DNA of 64,000 nt from Pseudomonas lalkuanensis. GTDB lineage: Bacteria > Pseudomonadota > Gammaproteobacteria > Pseudomonadales > Pseudomonadaceae. The stretch covers positions 86,001-150,000 of the forward strand of contig NZ_CP043311.1 of assembly GCF_008807375.1 (NCBI RefSeq). The letters are read 5' to 3'. Shown here piece after piece: positions 1-10,129 of this stretch. The notes beneath the pieces are model-generated. The model made no database searches, had not been told where the DNA came from, and worked only from the letters and a program-made list of their open reading frames with translations. The translations under genes and the position numbers were made by a program. Within the stretch, counting starts at the first letter, position 1. Every line of letters begins with the position of its first letter.

Positions 1-49
1 GATCGGTCCATTCTACTTCGGGTCCGGTGAATAAAGGTTGATTTCACGC

Positions 50-2797
50 ATGAGCCAAGCCCCCCTCGTCCTGGTGGACGGATCCTCCTACCTGTACCGC
101 GCCTTCCATGCCCTGCCGCCACTGACCACCTCGGCCGGCCTGCCCACGGGCGCGGTCAAAGGCGTGCTGAACATGCTCAGGAGCCTGCGCCGGCAGTTCC
201 CTGACAGCCCCTTCGCGGTAGTCTTCGACGCCAAGGGCGGCACCTTCCGCGATGAAATGTTCGCCGAGTACAAGGCCAATCGCCCCTCGATGCCGGATGA
301 GCTGCGCGTTCAGGTGGAGCCGTTGCATGCCAGCGTGCGCGCACTGGGGCTGCCGCTGCTCTGTGTGGAGGGCGTGGAAGCCGACGACGTGATCGGCACC
401 CTGGCCCGGCAGAGTGCGGCGGGCGGGCGTCCGGTGGTGATCTCCACCGGCGACAAGGACATGGCGCAGTTGGTCGACGGGCACATTACGCTGGTCAACA
501 CCATGACCGGTAGCACGCTGGACGTGGATGGCGTGAAGGAGAAATTCGGTGTCGGTCCTGAGCTCATCATCGACTACCTGGCGCTGATGGGGGACAAGGT
601 GGACAACATCCCCGGCGTGCCCGGCATCGGCGAGAAGACCGCCCTCGGCCTGCTCACCGGCGTAGGGGGGGGCCTGGACGTCCTCTATTCCAGCCTGGAC
701 AAGGTGCCCGCCCTGCCGATCCGCGGCGCCAAGGGCCTGCCGGCCAAGCTCGAAGAGCACAAGGACATGGCCTACCTGTCCTACAAGCTGGCGACCATCA
801 AGTGCGACGTGGAGCTGAACGTCGAGATCGACGCCCTGCACCCCGGCGAACCCGACCGGGAGGCCCTGGCCGAGCTGTATCGCACCCTGGAATTCAAGAC
901 CTGGCTGGACGACCTGCAGCGCCAGGCCAAGTCCGACGGCGAGCAGCTGGAGCTCGTCGAAGCCGCGCCCGCCGAGGCCGAGGCGCGCTACGAGATCATC
1001 CTGGAGCAGGCGCAGTTCGATGCCTGGCTGAAGAAGCTGGAGGCCGCCCCGCTGTTCGCCTTCGACACCGAAACCACCAGCATCGACGCCCAGCAGGCGC
1101 AGGTGGTGGGCGTGTCCTTCGCCGTGGAAGCCGGTGAAGCCGCCTACGTGCCCCTGGCCCACAGCTATATGGGCGTACCGGCGCAGCTTGACCGCGACGC
1201 CGTGCTCAAGGCCCTCAAGCCGCTGCTGGAAGACCCGAACAAGGCCAAGGTCGGCCAGCATGCCAAGTACGACATGAACGTCCTGGCCAATGCCACGACA
1301 CCCATCGCCGTGCAGGGCATCGCCTTCGACACCATGCTCGAATCCTACGTGCTGGATGCCACTGCCACGCGCCACGACATGGACAGCCTGTCCCTCAAGT
1401 ACCTGGGGCATAGCACCATCCGTTTCGAGGACATCGCCGGCAAGGGCGCGAAGCAGCTGACGTTCGACCAGATCGCCATCGAGCAGGCCGGCCCCTACGC
1501 CGCCGAAGATGCGGACGTCACCCTGCGCCTGCACCAGACCCTGTGGCAGAAGCTGGAGGCGATCCCGTCCCTGGCCAAGGTGCTGAAGGAGATCGAGATG
1601 CCGCTGGTACCGGTCCTTGCGCGTATCGAGCGAAACGGTGCTTTCGTCGACGGCAAGTTGCTGGGCCAGCAGAGCCTGGAACTGGGCGAGAAGATGGTGG
1701 CGCTGGAGCGCCAGGCCTACGATCTGGCCGGCCAGGAGTTCAACCTCGGCTCGCCCAAGCAGCTTGGCGCCATCCTCTATGAAAAGCTCGGCCTGCCGGT
1801 GCTGGCCAAGACTGCGACCGGCCAGCCTTCCACCGCCGAGAACGTGCTCGCCGACCTCGCCGAGCAGGATTACGAGCTGCCCAAGGTGATCATGCAGTAC
1901 CGCTCCCTGAGCAAGCTCAAGAGCACCTACACCGACAGACTGCCGGAGCAGATCAACCCGCGCACCGGGCGTATCCACACCTCCTACCACCAGGCGGTGG
2001 CGGCTACCGGGCGCCTGTCGTCCACCGATCCGAACCTGCAGAACATCCCGATCCGCACCGCCGAGGGCCGGCGCATCCGCCAGGCCTTCGTCGCGCCCAA
2101 GGGCTACAAGCTCCTGGCGGCGGACTATTCGCAGATCGAGCTGCGCATCATGGCCCACCTGGCCAAGGATGAAGGCCTGCTGGACGCCTTCCGCCATGAC
2201 CGCGACGTGCACCGTGCCACCGCTTCCGAGGTGTTCGGCGTACCGCTGGACGAGGTAACCCCGAACCAGCGCCGTAGCGCCAAGGCGATCAACTTCGGCC
2301 TGATCTATGGCATGAGCGCCTTCGGCCTGGCCAAGCAGATCGGCGTCGAGCGCAAGGAAGCCCAGGCTTACATCGACCGCTACTTCGCCCGCTATCCGGG
2401 TGTGCTGGCCTATATGGAGCGCACCCGCGAGCAGGCTGCGCAGCAGGGCTTCGTCGAAACCCTGTTCGGTCGCCGGCTGTACCTGCCGGAAATCCACTCG
2501 AAGAACCAGGCCATGCGCAAGGGCGCCGAGCGCACCGCGATCAACGCGCCGATGCAGGGCACCGCGGCGGACATCATGAAGCGCGCCATGGTAGCTGTGG
2601 ATAACTGGCTGCAGGAAAGCGGCCTGGACGTCCGCGTCATCCTCCAGGTGCACGACGAACTGGTGCTCGAAGTGCGCGAGGACTTGGTGGATCAGGTATC
2701 CGAGCAGATTCGTCCGCTCATGAGCGGTGCCGCCGAACTGGATGTGCCGCTGGTAGTGGAAGTGGGTGTGGGTGACAACTGGGATGAGGCGCACTGA
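50..2797 (+). CDS. polA: DNA polymerase I
   Basis: Repair and Okazaki-fragment-processing polymerase with 5'-3' exonuclease, 3'-5' proofreading and polymerase activities. The 915-aa protein has a FEN-type N-terminal nuclease (about residues 1-290). Its proofreading domain keeps the DTETTS motif near residue 340, so the 3'-5' exonuclease looks active. The polymerase domain carries motif A (DYSQIELRI, about 690), motif B ([14 protein letters not shown], about 741) and motif C (QVHDELV, about 866). The length is normal for the family. I chose ATG at 50, giving [13 protein letters not shown], over an in-frame TTG at 38 because the nuclease domain begins directly after it. The gene lies upstream of a small RNA and engB, the usual arrangement in gamma-proteobacteria. 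Confidence 0.97.
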   Translation: MSQAPLVLVDGSSYLYRAFHALPPLTTSAGLPTGAVKGVLNMLRSLRRQFPDSPFAVVFDAKGGTFRDEMFAEYKANRPSMPDELRVQVEPLHASVRALGLPLLCVEGVEADDVIGTLARQSAAGGRPVVISTGDKDMAQLVDGHITLVNTMTGSTLDVDGVKEKFGVGPELIIDYLALMGDKVDNIPGVPGIGEKTALGLLTGVGGGLDVLYSSLDKVPALPIRGAKGLPAKLEEHKDMAYLSYKLATIKCDVELNVEIDALHPGEPDREALAELYRTLEFKTWLDDLQRQAKSDGEQLELVEAAPAEAEARYEIILEQAQFDAWLKKLEAAPLFAFDTETTSIDAQQAQVVGVSFAVEAGEAAYVPLAHSYMGVPAQLDRDAVLKALKPLLEDPNKAKVGQHAKYDMNVLANATTPIAVQGIAFDTMLESYVLDATATRHDMDSLSLKYLGHSTIRFEDIAGKGAKQLTFDQIAIEQAGPYAAEDADVTLRLHQTLWQKLEAIPSLAKVLKEIEMPLVPVLARIERNGAFVDGKLLGQQSLELGEKMVALERQAYDLAGQEFNLGSPKQLGAILYEKLGLPVLAKTATGQPSTAENVLADLAEQDYELPKVIMQYRSLSKLKSTYTDRLPEQINPRTGRIHTSYHQAVAATGRLSSTDPNLQNIPIRTAEGRRIRQAFVAPKGYKLLAADYSQIELRIMAHLAKDEGLLDAFRHDRDVHRATASEVFGVPLDEVTPNQRRSAKAINFGLIYGMSAFGLAKQIGVERKEAQAYIDRYFARYPGVLAYMERTREQAAQQGFVETLFGRRLYLPEIHSKNQAMRKGAERTAINAPMQGTAADIMKRAMVAVDNWLQESGLDVRVILQVHDELVLEVREDLVDQVSEQIRPLMSGAAELDVPLVVEVGVGDNWDEAH

Positions 2798-2814
2798 GTG
2801 CGCCTTCGTGGCGG

Positions 2815-2842
2815 GCATCTGTTTCAGGGCTGAAACAGATGC
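2815..2842 (+). terminator. Perfect 12-bp hairpin after polA
   Basis: The arms GCATCTGTTTCA (2815-2826) and TGAAACAGATGC (2831-2842) are perfectly complementary around a GGGC loop, 17 bases after the polA stop. No strong T-run follows, so it may be a weak terminator or an mRNA 3'-end stabiliser. Confidence 0.55.
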
Positions 2843-2901
2843 TTAGTTCCTGATCGAATAAACAGATTATTTTGATAGCGAATTGTTTTTATGGGCGGTC
2901 T

Positions 2902-2929
2902 GAACTTTCTGCGAGGCAGGGGAGTCACA
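2902..2929 (+). promoter_or_regulatory. AlgU (sigma-22)-type promoter of the ErsA-like small RNA
   Basis: GAACTT at 2902-2907 is followed after 17 bases by TCACA at 2925-2929. This resembles the AlgU/RpoE-type consensus GAACTT-N16/17-TCTGA. A start about 6 bases further on (near 2935) and the terminator ending near 3066 would give a transcript of about 132 nt. That is the length I recall for P. aeruginosa ErsA, which is AlgU-dependent. Confidence 0.6.
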
Positions 2930-2934
2930 CACAT

Positions 2935-3066
2935 GAATGGCTGGTGAAGCCTTTCGATGCTCCTTTTGCTGTGTTTAGTGTTGGCAGATATCTGGACCCC
3001 GCCCTAGCGGTTCAGACTTAGACCCCGAACTTCCCCCTCCCCATACGAAGTCCGGGGTTTTTTTTG
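2935..3066 (+). ncRNA. ersA: ErsA/Spot42-like regulatory small RNA
   Basis: The polA-engB intergenic region holds no ORF. It has an AlgU-type promoter at its left end and a strong Rho-independent terminator at its right end. In enterobacteria this locus encodes Spot 42 (spf); in Pseudomonas it encodes ErsA, an Hfq-dependent RNA linked to envelope stress that targets algC and oprD (recalled from the literature). A C/T-rich unpaired stretch (ACTTCCCCCTCCCC, 3029-3042) forms the terminator loop region and could pair with Shine-Dalgarno sequences. Both ends are estimates: the 5' end from promoter spacing, the 3' end from the T-run. Confidence 0.72.
3022..3065 (+). terminator. Rho-independent terminator of the small RNA
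   Basis: ACCCCGAACTT (3022-3032) pairs with AAGTCCGGGGT (3048-3058) with a single mismatch, and eight T residues follow on the + strand. The T-run side shows that the terminated RNA is on the + strand rather than belonging to engB. Confidence 0.85.
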
Positions 3067-3074
3067 CCCGGAAT

Positions 3075-3716
3075 TCAGGCTTCGGCCTCGCCTTCTTCCT
3101 GATCCAGCTGCAGCCAGTGCGCCAGCACTGCGTGGGCTTCCTCGACGCCCTGGCGCTTGGGCGCCGAGAACAGCTGGATGCTCACGCCCTCGCCCCAACC
3201 CTTGCGGATTTCCTGGCGCACCTTGAGCAGAGCGTTCTTCGCCGCGCCGAAGGCGAGTTTGTCGGCCTTGGTCAGCAGGATGTGCATGGGCATGTTGCCG
3301 GCGCTCGACCAGTCCAGCATCAGGCGGTCGAAGTCGGTGAGCGGGTGGCGGATGTCCATCAGCAGCACCAGGCCGGCGAGGCTTTCGCGGCTGCTGAGGT
3401 AGGCCTCCAGGTGGTGCTGCCAATGCTGCTTGAGGGGGATCGGCACCTTGGCGTAGCCGTAACCCGGCAGGTCCACCAGGCGGCGTTCTTCGTCCAGGGA
3501 GAAGAAGTTCAGCAGCTGGGTGCGGCCAGGCGTCTTCGAGGTTCGCGCCAGGTTCGCGTGGGTCAGGGTGTTCAGCGCGCTCGACTTGCCGGCGTTGGAG
3601 CGTCCGGCGAAGGCTACTTCCAGGCCGCTGTCTGGCGGGCACTGGTCGACCTTGGCGGCACTGATGAGGAAGCGGGCCTGTTGGCACAGGCCAAGAATGG
3701 GGTTCTTCAATGACAT
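3075..3716 (-). CDS. engB: Ribosome biogenesis GTP-binding protein EngB (YihA/YsxC)
   Basis: Essential small GTPase needed for assembly of the large ribosomal subunit. The 213-aa protein shows the TrmE-Era-EngA-EngB fold motifs: G1 GRSNAGKS (residues 38-45), G3 DLPGYG, G4 TKAD and G5 SAPK. The ATG at 3716 ([10 protein letters not shown]) was chosen because it precedes the conserved N-terminus. The open frame extends far upstream to about 5120, but that stretch lies antisense to the cytochrome genes and is not coding. The gene converges with the polA small RNA and is divergent from the c5 cytochrome gene. Confidence 0.95.
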   Translation of the reverse strand: MSLKNPILGLCQQARFLISAAKVDQCPPDSGLEVAFAGRSNAGKSSALNTLTHANLARTSKTPGRTQLLNFFSLDEERRLVDLPGYGYAKVPIPLKQHWQHHLEAYLSSRESLAGLVLLMDIRHPLTDFDRLMLDWSSAGNMPMHILLTKADKLAFGAAKNALLKVRQEIRKGWGEGVSIQLFSAPKRQGVEEAHAVLAHWLQLDQEEGEAEA

Positions 3717-3761
3717 GGGGAATCCAGGGGGTGCGACGCGGTGTCGCATAGGGCGGTTTCG

Positions 3762-3790
3762 TTTCCGTTTATGCCTCGCCAGTATATAAT
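3762..3790 (+). promoter_or_regulatory. Sigma-70-like promoter before the c5-type cytochrome
   Basis: A consensus -10 box TATAAT sits at 3785-3790. The -35 position (about 3762-3767) is weak, so the site may need an activator. It lies in the divergent gap between engB and the cytochrome gene. Confidence 0.4.
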
Positions 3791-3893
3791 GCCGCAGATT
3801 TAGTGTGCGCTTTATCCCCCAGGGTCTGGTGTCCACGGCAACGACCGACGCACGAAAAGAATGCGCGGCAATGCCCTCCCGATGAGGTTGATC

Positions 3894-4184
3894 ATGAAGA
3901 AAGTACTGCTCGTCGCTAGCCTTGCGGCGCTGTCCTTCGCCGCTCAGGCGGCTCAGGATCCGGAAGCGGTTTTCAACAGGGCCTGTGGTGCCTGTCACTC
4001 TGGTCAGCTGCCGATGGCGCCGAAAAAAGGCGACAAGGCTGCCTGGGAACCGCGACTGGCCAAGGGCATGGACACTCTGGTGCAGAGCGTCACCAATGGT
4101 TTGAACGCCATGCCGCCGAAAGGCCTGTGCATGGATTGCAGTGCCGAGGACTACAAGGCCGTCATCCAGTGGATGAGCCAATAA
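3894..4184 (+). CDS. Cytochrome c5-type monohaem protein
   Basis: Periplasmic electron carrier of 96 aa. A signal peptide ([19 protein letters not shown]) is followed by a haem-attachment site CGACH (C31, C34, H35) and a downstream Met ligand in NAMPPKG. The CMDC pair near the C-terminus is typical of cytochrome c5, where it forms a disulfide. I chose ATG at 3894 because it begins the signal peptide; an upstream in-frame ATG at 3861 would add an unhelpful hydrophilic extension. Cytochrome c4 follows after 51 bases, and the pair probably delivers electrons to terminal oxidases. Confidence 0.9.
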   Translation: MKKVLLVASLAALSFAAQAAQDPEAVFNRACGACHSGQLPMAPKKGDKAAWEPRLAKGMDTLVQSVTNGLNAMPPKGLCMDCSAEDYKAVIQWMSQ

Positions 4185-4235
4185 AGTAGCCCGGCACATA
4201 ACACCTTTACCCTTTAGCCGTAGTTGGATTAGCTG

Positions 4236-4841
4236 ATGAACAAAGTAATCGTGAGTCTGCTGTTGACCCTGGGCATCACCGGCATGGCCCACGCCGCTGG
4301 CGACGCCAAGGCTGGTCAGGCCAAGGCCGCTGTTTGTGGCGCTTGCCACGGTCCGGATGGCAACAGTGCCGCCCCGAACTTCCCGAAACTGGCTGGCCAG
4401 GGCGAGCGCTACCTGCTCAAGCAGATGAAGGACATCAAGGCCGGTAACCGTACCGTGCTGGAAATGACCGGCCTGCTGACCAACACCAGCGACCAGGACA
4501 TGGCCGACATCGCCGCCTACTTCTCCAGCCAGAAGGGCAGCGTCGGTGCCGCCGACCCGAAAGTGGTCGCTCGTGGCGAAGCCCTCTTCCGTGGCGGCAA
4601 GCTGGAACAAGGCATGCCTGCCTGCACCGGCTGCCATGCTCCTGACGGCTCCGGCAACGCGGCTGCCGGCTTCCCGCACCTGGGCGGCCAGCATGCCCAG
4701 TACGTGGCCAAACAGCTGACCGACTTCCGCGAAGGCAACCGCACCAACGATGGCGACAGCATGGTCATGCGCGGCATCGCGGCCAAGCTGAGCAACAAGG
4801 ATATCGAAGCGGTTTCCAGCTACATCCAGGGTCTGCACTAA
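4236..4841 (+). CDS. cc4: Dihaem cytochrome c4
   Basis: Periplasmic dihaem cytochrome of 201 aa thought to donate electrons to haem-copper oxidases such as cbb3. It has a signal peptide cut after AHA (residue 20). Two similar halves each carry one CxxCH site: CGACH (34-38) and CTGCH (130-134), the internal duplication typical of c4. A strong terminator follows, so it is probably the last gene of the cytochrome unit. Two c-type cytochromes directly before dsbA make sense because their maturation depends on periplasmic thiol chemistry, though co-regulation is only an inference. Confidence 0.95.
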   Translation: MNKVIVSLLLTLGITGMAHAAGDAKAGQAKAAVCGACHGPDGNSAAPNFPKLAGQGERYLLKQMKDIKAGNRTVLEMTGLLTNTSDQDMADIAAYFSSQKGSVGAADPKVVARGEALFRGGKLEQGMPACTGCHAPDGSGNAAAGFPHLGGQHAQYVAKQLTDFREGNRTNDGDSMVMRGIAAKLSNKDIEAVSSYIQGLH

Positions 4842-4866
4842 GACCCGTTGTCTGGAATCTGAACAA

Positions 4867-4889
4867 GGGTGGCCTCGGCCACCCTTTTT
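4867..4889 (+). terminator. Rho-independent terminator after cytochrome c4
   Basis: GGGTGGC (4867-4873) pairs with GCCACCC (4878-4884) around a four-base loop, followed by TTTTT. Confidence 0.9.
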
Positions 4890-4983
4890 CGTTCTGCGGC
4901 CCGCTACAATGGCCGGAACCCGCTGTGTAGTCGCAGGTCGAATCATGGCCTTCGCGGCCCCATTACCCCTCAAGGAGTGAAGC

Positions 4984-5616
4984 ATGCGTAACCTGATCCT
5001 TTCCGCCGTTCTTGCCGGTGCCAGCCTGCTGGGCGTGAGTGCCGTACAGGCTGACGACATCGAGGCCGGCAAGCAGTACGTCGAGCTGAGCAGCCCGGTT
5101 CCGGTGTCCGTACCCGGCAAGATCGAAGTGGTGGAGCTGTTCTGGTACGGCTGCCCGCACTGCTATCAGTTCGAACCGACCCTCAACCCCTGGGCCGAGA
5201 AGCTGCCGGAAGACGTGAATTTCGTGCGCATTCCCGCCATGTTCGGTGGCCTGTGGAACGTCCACGGCCAGCTGTTCATCACCCTCGAAAGCATGAAGGT
5301 CGAGCATCAGGTGCACAAAGCCGTGTTCGATGCCATCCACAAGGAAGGCAAGAAGCTGGCTACCCCGGAAGAGATGGCTGAATTCCTCGCTGGCCAGGGC
5401 GTCGACAAGGACGCCTTCCTCAAGGCCTACAACTCCTTTGCCGTGAAGGGCCAGATGGAGAAAGCCAAGAAACTGGCCATGGCCTACCAGATCACCGGCG
5501 TCCCGACCCTGGTGGTCAATGGCAAGTACCGTTTCGACATCAGCTCCTCGGGTGGCCCGGAGCAGACCCTCAAGGTCGCCGAACACCTGATCGAGAAGGA
5601 GCGCGCCGCGAAGTAA
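4984..5616 (+). CDS. dsbA: Thiol:disulfide interchange protein DsbA
   Basis: Periplasmic oxidase that introduces disulfide bonds into secreted proteins and is re-oxidised by DsbB. The 210-aa precursor has a signal peptide cut near VQA (residue 23). The catalytic CPHC motif is at C57-C60 in a thioredoxin fold, and the cis-proline loop TGVPT comes later in the sequence. AAGGAG at 4973-4978 is a good ribosome-binding site. The gene stands between the c4 terminator and the EEP-family gene, which starts 16 bases after its stop. Confidence 0.96.
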   Translation: MRNLILSAVLAGASLLGVSAVQADDIEAGKQYVELSSPVPVSVPGKIEVVELFWYGCPHCYQFEPTLNPWAEKLPEDVNFVRIPAMFGGLWNVHGQLFITLESMKVEHQVHKAVFDAIHKEGKKLATPEEMAEFLAGQGVDKDAFLKAYNSFAVKGQMEKAKKLAMAYQITGVPTLVVNGKYRFDISSSGGPEQTLKVAEHLIEKERAAK

Positions 5617-5632
5617 GCGGCGCATTCGCCCG

Positions 5633-6511
5633 ATGCTGCGACGCTGGGTGGGTGAGCGGGCGGCGAGCTCGTGCGATGCACGGGTGAACCCCCACTGCGA
5701 CAGGGGCGGGCTGCCCGCCAATGGCCGCCTGCGCTTGCTCAGTTTCAACATCCAGGTCGGTATCAACACCGAGCGATACCATCACTACCTGACCCGTGGC
5801 TGGCAGCACCTGCTGCCGCACACGGGCCGCGCCGGAAACCTCCAGCGCATCGGCAGTCTGCTTGGCGACTACGACCTGGTCGCCCTGCAGGAAGCGGACG
5901 GCGGCAGCATCCGCTCCGGCTTCGTCAACCAGGTCGAGCATCTCGCCCAGCTTGGCGACTTCCCCTACTGGTACCAGCAGCTCAATCGCAATCTCGGGCG
6001 CCTCGCCCAGCACAGCAATGGCCTGCTCAGCCGCCTGCAGCCCAGCCTGCTGGAGGACCATCCCCTGCCGGGGCCGCCCGGTCGTGGCGCGATCCTGATG
6101 CGCTTCGGCAAGGGCTCCGAGGCTCTCGCCGTGGTGATGATGCACCTGTCCCTCGGCGCGCGTACCCGCACTCGCCAACTGGCTTACATCCGCGAACTGG
6201 TGGCCGGCTACCGCCACCTGGTGCTGATGGGCGACATGAACACCCACGCCAACGACTTGCTGGAACGCTCGCCGCTGCGCGAGCTGGGCCTCCTGGCCCC
6301 GCAGGTCGAGGCGACCTTCCCCAGCTGGCGGCCACAGCGCTGCCTCGACCACATCCTGCTCAGCCCCAGCCTGACCCTGGAGCGGGTGGAGGTGCTCAGC
6401 CAACCCATTTCCGACCACCTGCCCGTGGCCGTGGACATTCGCCTGCCCGTCGAACTGCAGGCCGACCTGCCCCTGGCCCTCAGCCAACCCAAGCGCGGAA
6501 TCCCTGCATGA
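5633..6511 (+). CDS. Endonuclease/exonuclease/phosphatase (EEP) family protein
   Basis: A 292-aa metal-dependent hydrolase of the EEP superfamily, which includes phosphodiesterases, nucleases and phospholipases; the substrate is unknown. The expected motifs appear in order: SFNIQ (Asn ligand), LQEADGG (metal-binding Glu), HLSLG, GDMNTH (catalytic Asp and Asn), LDHIL and the C-terminal SDHLPV catalytic His. I see no clear signal peptide. The stop overlaps the start of the next diguanylate cyclase gene (ATGA), so the two are probably translationally coupled. I recall the same pair next to dsbA in P. aeruginosa. Confidence 0.85.
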   Translation: MLRRWVGERAASSCDARVNPHCDRGGLPANGRLRLLSFNIQVGINTERYHHYLTRGWQHLLPHTGRAGNLQRIGSLLGDYDLVALQEADGGSIRSGFVNQVEHLAQLGDFPYWYQQLNRNLGRLAQHSNGLLSRLQPSLLEDHPLPGPPGRGAILMRFGKGSEALAVVMMHLSLGARTRTRQLAYIRELVAGYRHLVLMGDMNTHANDLLERSPLRELGLLAPQVEATFPSWRPQRCLDHILLSPSLTLERVEVLSQPISDHLPVAVDIRLPVELQADLPLALSQPKRGIPA

Positions 6512-8451
6512 GCGATGACGCCCAGCGCTGGAAAGCCAGATACCTGGAAAACCTCGAACAGCAGGAGAAGCTGGAGAAGCGCTGGGATGCCCGCCTCGAC
6601 CTCCTGCGTCGCGGCCTGGTGCGCAGCTCCCTGGCGGCCGAGGGCTCCGACAAGGCAGTCGACCAGTGCATGCAGGAGCTGCGCGAAATCATCCGCGGCG
6701 AGCAGATGGACGCCGGCCTCGCGGCCCTGATTCCGCGCCTGGAAAAGGCCGTGCTGGACTCCGAGCAACGCCGCCAGCAGCGCGTGGAACAGAACGTCAG
6801 CGCCCTGACCGGCATCACCAGCCGCCTGCTTGCCCTTGACCTGCCCCGTGACGTGCGCAAGGGCCTCAAGCAGTTCGCCAAGCGCATCGACGAGCGTGCG
6901 CGCCAATCCCGCGAGCTGCCTGCAGTGCTGGCTGAATTGGGCGTGCTCCAGGGCCAGGCGCTGCAAGCGCTTGCCCGCGAAGACGCGACGGTCGCCAGGC
7001 CCGGCCTGCTGCAACGCCTGTTCGGCAACGGACGCGACGAGCCTTCGGCCGAAGCCGCCCCTGCGTCAGCCGTTCCTGCCGCTCCGCAAGTCCAGGAGCG
7101 TTCCCCGGCGGGCGAAGCCGCTCCCCGGGCCGAGGCCCTGCCCGAGCCGGTTGACCACCCGACGCCGACCGACGCAGATCCTGCTGCCACCCGCCCGCTG
7201 CCAGCGCCTGTCGAACCCGCGCCCGCAGTGCCCGTCTCGGTTGCCCCAGCGCGCAGCAGCACCCTCGACAGCCTGCCGCTGGCCGCCTCCATCCTGACCG
7301 GAGAGGGTGACCCCGAGTACGCCCTGCCGGCCCAGCCAGAGCCCGGCTACAGCGCCATCGCTCCCCACGTGGCCGACAGCCTGCGTTCACTGCTGGATGA
7401 GCTGGACCTGCCCGAACATCACCAGCCCCAGGCAGCATTGCTGCGCCAGCGCCTGGAGGGTGGGCTCAACTGGTACGAACTGGTGCCGGTGCTGGATGAC
7501 TTCGGCGTGCTGGTGCTGGCGGTGACCGACAATGGTCACCGCGAGTTCGCCGGTTATCTCAAACAGCTCAACCAGCGGCTGGCGCTGTTCCTCGAAAACC
7601 TCAGCGCCGCCCAGGAAGGTTATGCCGAGTCGCTGGACAGCGCCCGCGCCCTGGACGACCAGCTGCGCGAACACGTCAGTGGCCTGCAGGCCAGCGTGCA
7701 GGACGCCACCGACCTCGACCATCTCAAGCAGAGCCTCGAGCATCGCCTCGACGGCTTGCTCGACACCATGAACCGCTACCAGCAACAACGCTCGGCCCGC
7801 GAGCAGGAAGTGGGCGAGCGCTTGCAGGTACTGATGACGCGGGTGGCAGCCATGGAAGACGAAGCCAGGGTCTTCCACGACAACCTCGAGGTCCAGCGCC
7901 AGAAGGCCCTGCAGGACCCCCTGACCGGCCTGCCCAACCGCGCTGCCTGGAACGAGCGCCTGGAGATCGAACAGGCGCGGCAGCAGCGCTACGGCGGCGA
8001 CCTGCTGCTGGCGGTGATCGACATCGACCACTTCAAGCGCATCAACGACGGCTTCGGCCACCTGGCCGGCGACAAGGTGTTGAAGATCATCGCCGGCGAA
8101 CTCAGCCGGCGCCTGCGCAAGACCGACTTCATCGCCCGCTTCGGTGGCGAGGAGTTCGTCCTGCTGCTGCCTTCCACCCCCGTGGACGGCGGCGAGCGAT
8201 TGCTGGAGAACCTGCGTGCGGCCATCGAGGCCTGCCCCTTCCACTTCAAGGGCGAGCGGGTGTCCATCACCCTCTCCGCCGGGCTGACCACCCTGATGGC
8301 CGGTGAGCCCAGTGACGCCGCCTTCCAGCGTGCCGACCAGGCGCTCTATCGGGCCAAGCACCAGGGGCGAAACCGCGTCGAGCTGGCGCTGGTGCAGCCG
8401 CCGTCCGGAGGTGGCGAAGCCGGCGCGCGGGGCGTGCCTCAGCCGGTCTGA
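6508..8451 (+). CDS. Diguanylate cyclase (GGDEF domain), DgcH-like
   Basis: Synthesises the second messenger cyclic di-GMP. The 647-aa soluble protein has a long N-terminal region rich in predicted helix, with a Pro/Ala-rich linker near residues 175-250 and further coiled-coil up to about residue 470. A C-terminal GGDEF domain follows. The active site reads GGEEF (about 546-550), an accepted active variant, and an RKTD inhibitory I-site lies five residues before it, so product feedback is likely. No transmembrane segment is seen. The start ATG overlaps the EEP gene stop by four bases. Confidence 0.9.
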   Translation: MSDDAQRWKARYLENLEQQEKLEKRWDARLDLLRRGLVRSSLAAEGSDKAVDQCMQELREIIRGEQMDAGLAALIPRLEKAVLDSEQRRQQRVEQNVSALTGITSRLLALDLPRDVRKGLKQFAKRIDERARQSRELPAVLAELGVLQGQALQALAREDATVARPGLLQRLFGNGRDEPSAEAAPASAVPAAPQVQERSPAGEAAPRAEALPEPVDHPTPTDADPAATRPLPAPVEPAPAVPVSVAPARSSTLDSLPLAASILTGEGDPEYALPAQPEPGYSAIAPHVADSLRSLLDELDLPEHHQPQAALLRQRLEGGLNWYELVPVLDDFGVLVLAVTDNGHREFAGYLKQLNQRLALFLENLSAAQEGYAESLDSARALDDQLREHVSGLQASVQDATDLDHLKQSLEHRLDGLLDTMNRYQQQRSAREQEVGERLQVLMTRVAAMEDEARVFHDNLEVQRQKALQDPLTGLPNRAAWNERLEIEQARQQRYGGDLLLAVIDIDHFKRINDGFGHLAGDKVLKIIAGELSRRLRKTDFIARFGGEEFVLLLPSTPVDGGERLLENLRAAIEACPFHFKGERVSITLSAGLTTLMAGEPSDAAFQRADQALYRAKHQGRNRVELALVQPPSGGGEAGARGVPQPV

Positions 8452-8455
8452 GCCC

Positions 8456-9874
8456 TCAGGCCGCGCTGGAGAGATAGGGCTTCCAGGTTTCCGGAATGTG
8501 CTCCAGGCGCGGATAGTCGAGCCCGGCGAACTGGAGTTCGCTGAGCATGAACGGCGTGTGCCGCTGTTCAATCGGCAGGCCGCGCAGCTCGGGCAGCCAG
8601 AGGCTGACGTAGGTCGCTTCCGGATCGTACTGGCGAGCCTGGCGCAGGGCGTTGAAGGCCAGGGCGCGTCGCGGGTCGCTGGCGACGCCGGCGAGGTAGG
8701 CCCAGTTGCCCCAGTTGCTCGCCGGGTCGTAGTCCAGCAGGTGTTCCTCGAACCAGGCCGCGCCGTAGCGCCAGTCCTGCTGCAGGTCGTTGACCAGGTA
8801 GGCCGCGACTATCTGGCGGCCGCGATTGGACATCCAGCCGGTCGCCATCATTTCGCGCATGCTGGCGTCCACCAGCGGCATGCCGGTACGCCCGTTGCAC
8901 CAGTGCAGGTAGCGCTCATCGAGGTTTTTTGGTGCCCGTGCCGTGGCTTTCAGCCCATCCGCGCGGAACAGGGCGTTGCCGTAGCGCAGCAGTGTCCAGC
9001 GGAAGAACTCGCGCCAAAGCAGCTCCATCCGCAACTGCTGGGTGGACTCGCTGCGGCCGTGCTGCGCTTCCAGGCGGTGCAGCTCGGCGGCCACGCGTCG
9101 CGGCGACAGGCTGCCGTTGGCCAGCCAGGGCGACAGCTTGGACGAGTACGCGTTGCCGATCATGCCGTTGCGCGATTCCAGGTACTGGTGCACGCCCTGG
9201 GTTTCCCACAGGTAGTCGCGCAGCCGCGCCAGTGCCGCGGGCTCGCCGCCGGCGAACGGAAAGGCGGTGGCCGGCACCCCGAGGGGTTCGCCCAGGCCCA
9301 GGCGGGACAAGGTCGGCAGTGGTTCCATCAGGCTGGCTGCGCCACTGGGCAGCGGCGGCAGGCTGTAGGGGGCGGGGCGTGGCTGGAACACATGGATGCG
9401 CGTTTCCAGCAGATCGCGGAACTGGTTGAAGGCCGAGGGCAGCTCGTTCAAGGGACGGGGCAGCTCTTCCTCGCGCAGCAGGTTGTTGCCCGGCAGCTCG
9501 CTCAGCTGCACGCCCAGGGCATGGCGCACCCGGCGCAGCTCGTCGCGCTCGTAGGGGGCTATCTCTTCCAGGGTCAGTACCTCATCCAGTCCGAGGTGCT
9601 CCACCAGGGCGGGAATCACCAGTTCGGCGTGGCCCTGCACCACCATCAACCGTGAGCCATGCTGGCGCAGGCCGGCATCCAGCGCCGCCAGGCTTTCCAG
9701 CAGGAAGCGCGCGCGATGCACGCCGAGCCGGCGCGCGCCGAACCGCGAGGGACGAAGCAGGGCGGGATCGAAGACGTAGAGCGGCAACAGGCGATCGGCC
9801 TGGAGCGCCGCCTGCAGCGCCGGGTGATCGTCGAGCCTGAGATCCTGCTTCAACCAGAGCAGCGCGCGGCGCAT
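8456..9874 (-). CDS. DASH-type cryptochrome / deoxyribodipyrimidine photolyase family protein
   Basis: Flavoprotein of the photolyase-cryptochrome superfamily, 472 aa. It has the N-terminal alpha/beta antenna domain (WLKQDLRLDDHPAL) and a C-terminal FAD domain. The signature blocks ESRNGMIGNAYSSK, LSPWLANGSLSPR, MREMMATGWMSNRGRQ and the block around SNWGNWAYLAGVASDPRR match Cry-DASH better than class I CPD photolyase. Cry-DASH enzymes repair pyrimidine dimers mainly in single-stranded DNA and may also signal. The gene converges with the diguanylate cyclase gene, with only four bases between stops. Confidence 0.85.
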   Translation of the reverse strand: MRRALLWLKQDLRLDDHPALQAALQADRLLPLYVFDPALLRPSRFGARRLGVHRARFLLESLAALDAGLRQHGSRLMVVQGHAELVIPALVEHLGLDEVLTLEEIAPYERDELRRVRHALGVQLSELPGNNLLREEELPRPLNELPSAFNQFRDLLETRIHVFQPRPAPYSLPPLPSGAASLMEPLPTLSRLGLGEPLGVPATAFPFAGGEPAALARLRDYLWETQGVHQYLESRNGMIGNAYSSKLSPWLANGSLSPRRVAAELHRLEAQHGRSESTQQLRMELLWREFFRWTLLRYGNALFRADGLKATARAPKNLDERYLHWCNGRTGMPLVDASMREMMATGWMSNRGRQIVAAYLVNDLQQDWRYGAAWFEEHLLDYDPASNWGNWAYLAGVASDPRRALAFNALRQARQYDPEATYVSLWLPELRGLPIEQRHTPFMLSELQFAGLDYPRLEHIPETWKPYLSSAA

Positions 9875-9991
9875 GGCGATTTCCTCGGCTGGGAACCCCT
9901 AGCTACAACATTAACTGCAGCCTGAAGAAGCCACGCCGCCGTTCATCCCGGCTCGAAGTCCCCATGTCCGATAACGACGGTGGCCTCAGGC

Positions 9992-9997
9992 TATAAT
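9992..9997 (+). promoter_or_regulatory. -10 box of a probable promoter for marC-ampDh2
   Basis: A consensus TATAAT hexamer lies 132 bases before the marC-family start in the 255-bp divergent gap with the DASH gene. I see no good -35 hexamer at the right distance. Confidence 0.35.
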
Positions 9998-10129
9998 CCG
10001 CGCCCTTTGGCCAGGCGTCGCGCCAGGGAAGATTTCGCAACAGGTTCGCCACCAGGGAGTGCGGCCTGTGCGCAGACGACGGCGCAACCGGCCATTACAC
10101 TTCTGCCCATTGGTTCAGGGGAGCACCTC

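Noticed and set aside
44..2818. 924-aa open frame antisense to polA
   Set aside because: High-GC coding DNA with strong third-position bias gives long antisense open frames. The protein is low-complexity His/Gln/Gly/Leu-rich without any domain, while polA on the other strand has every motif.
3717..5120. N-terminal extension of engB across the cytochrome and dsbA genes
   Set aside because: The extension is antisense to recognisable cytochrome genes; the EngB family N-terminus starts at 3716.
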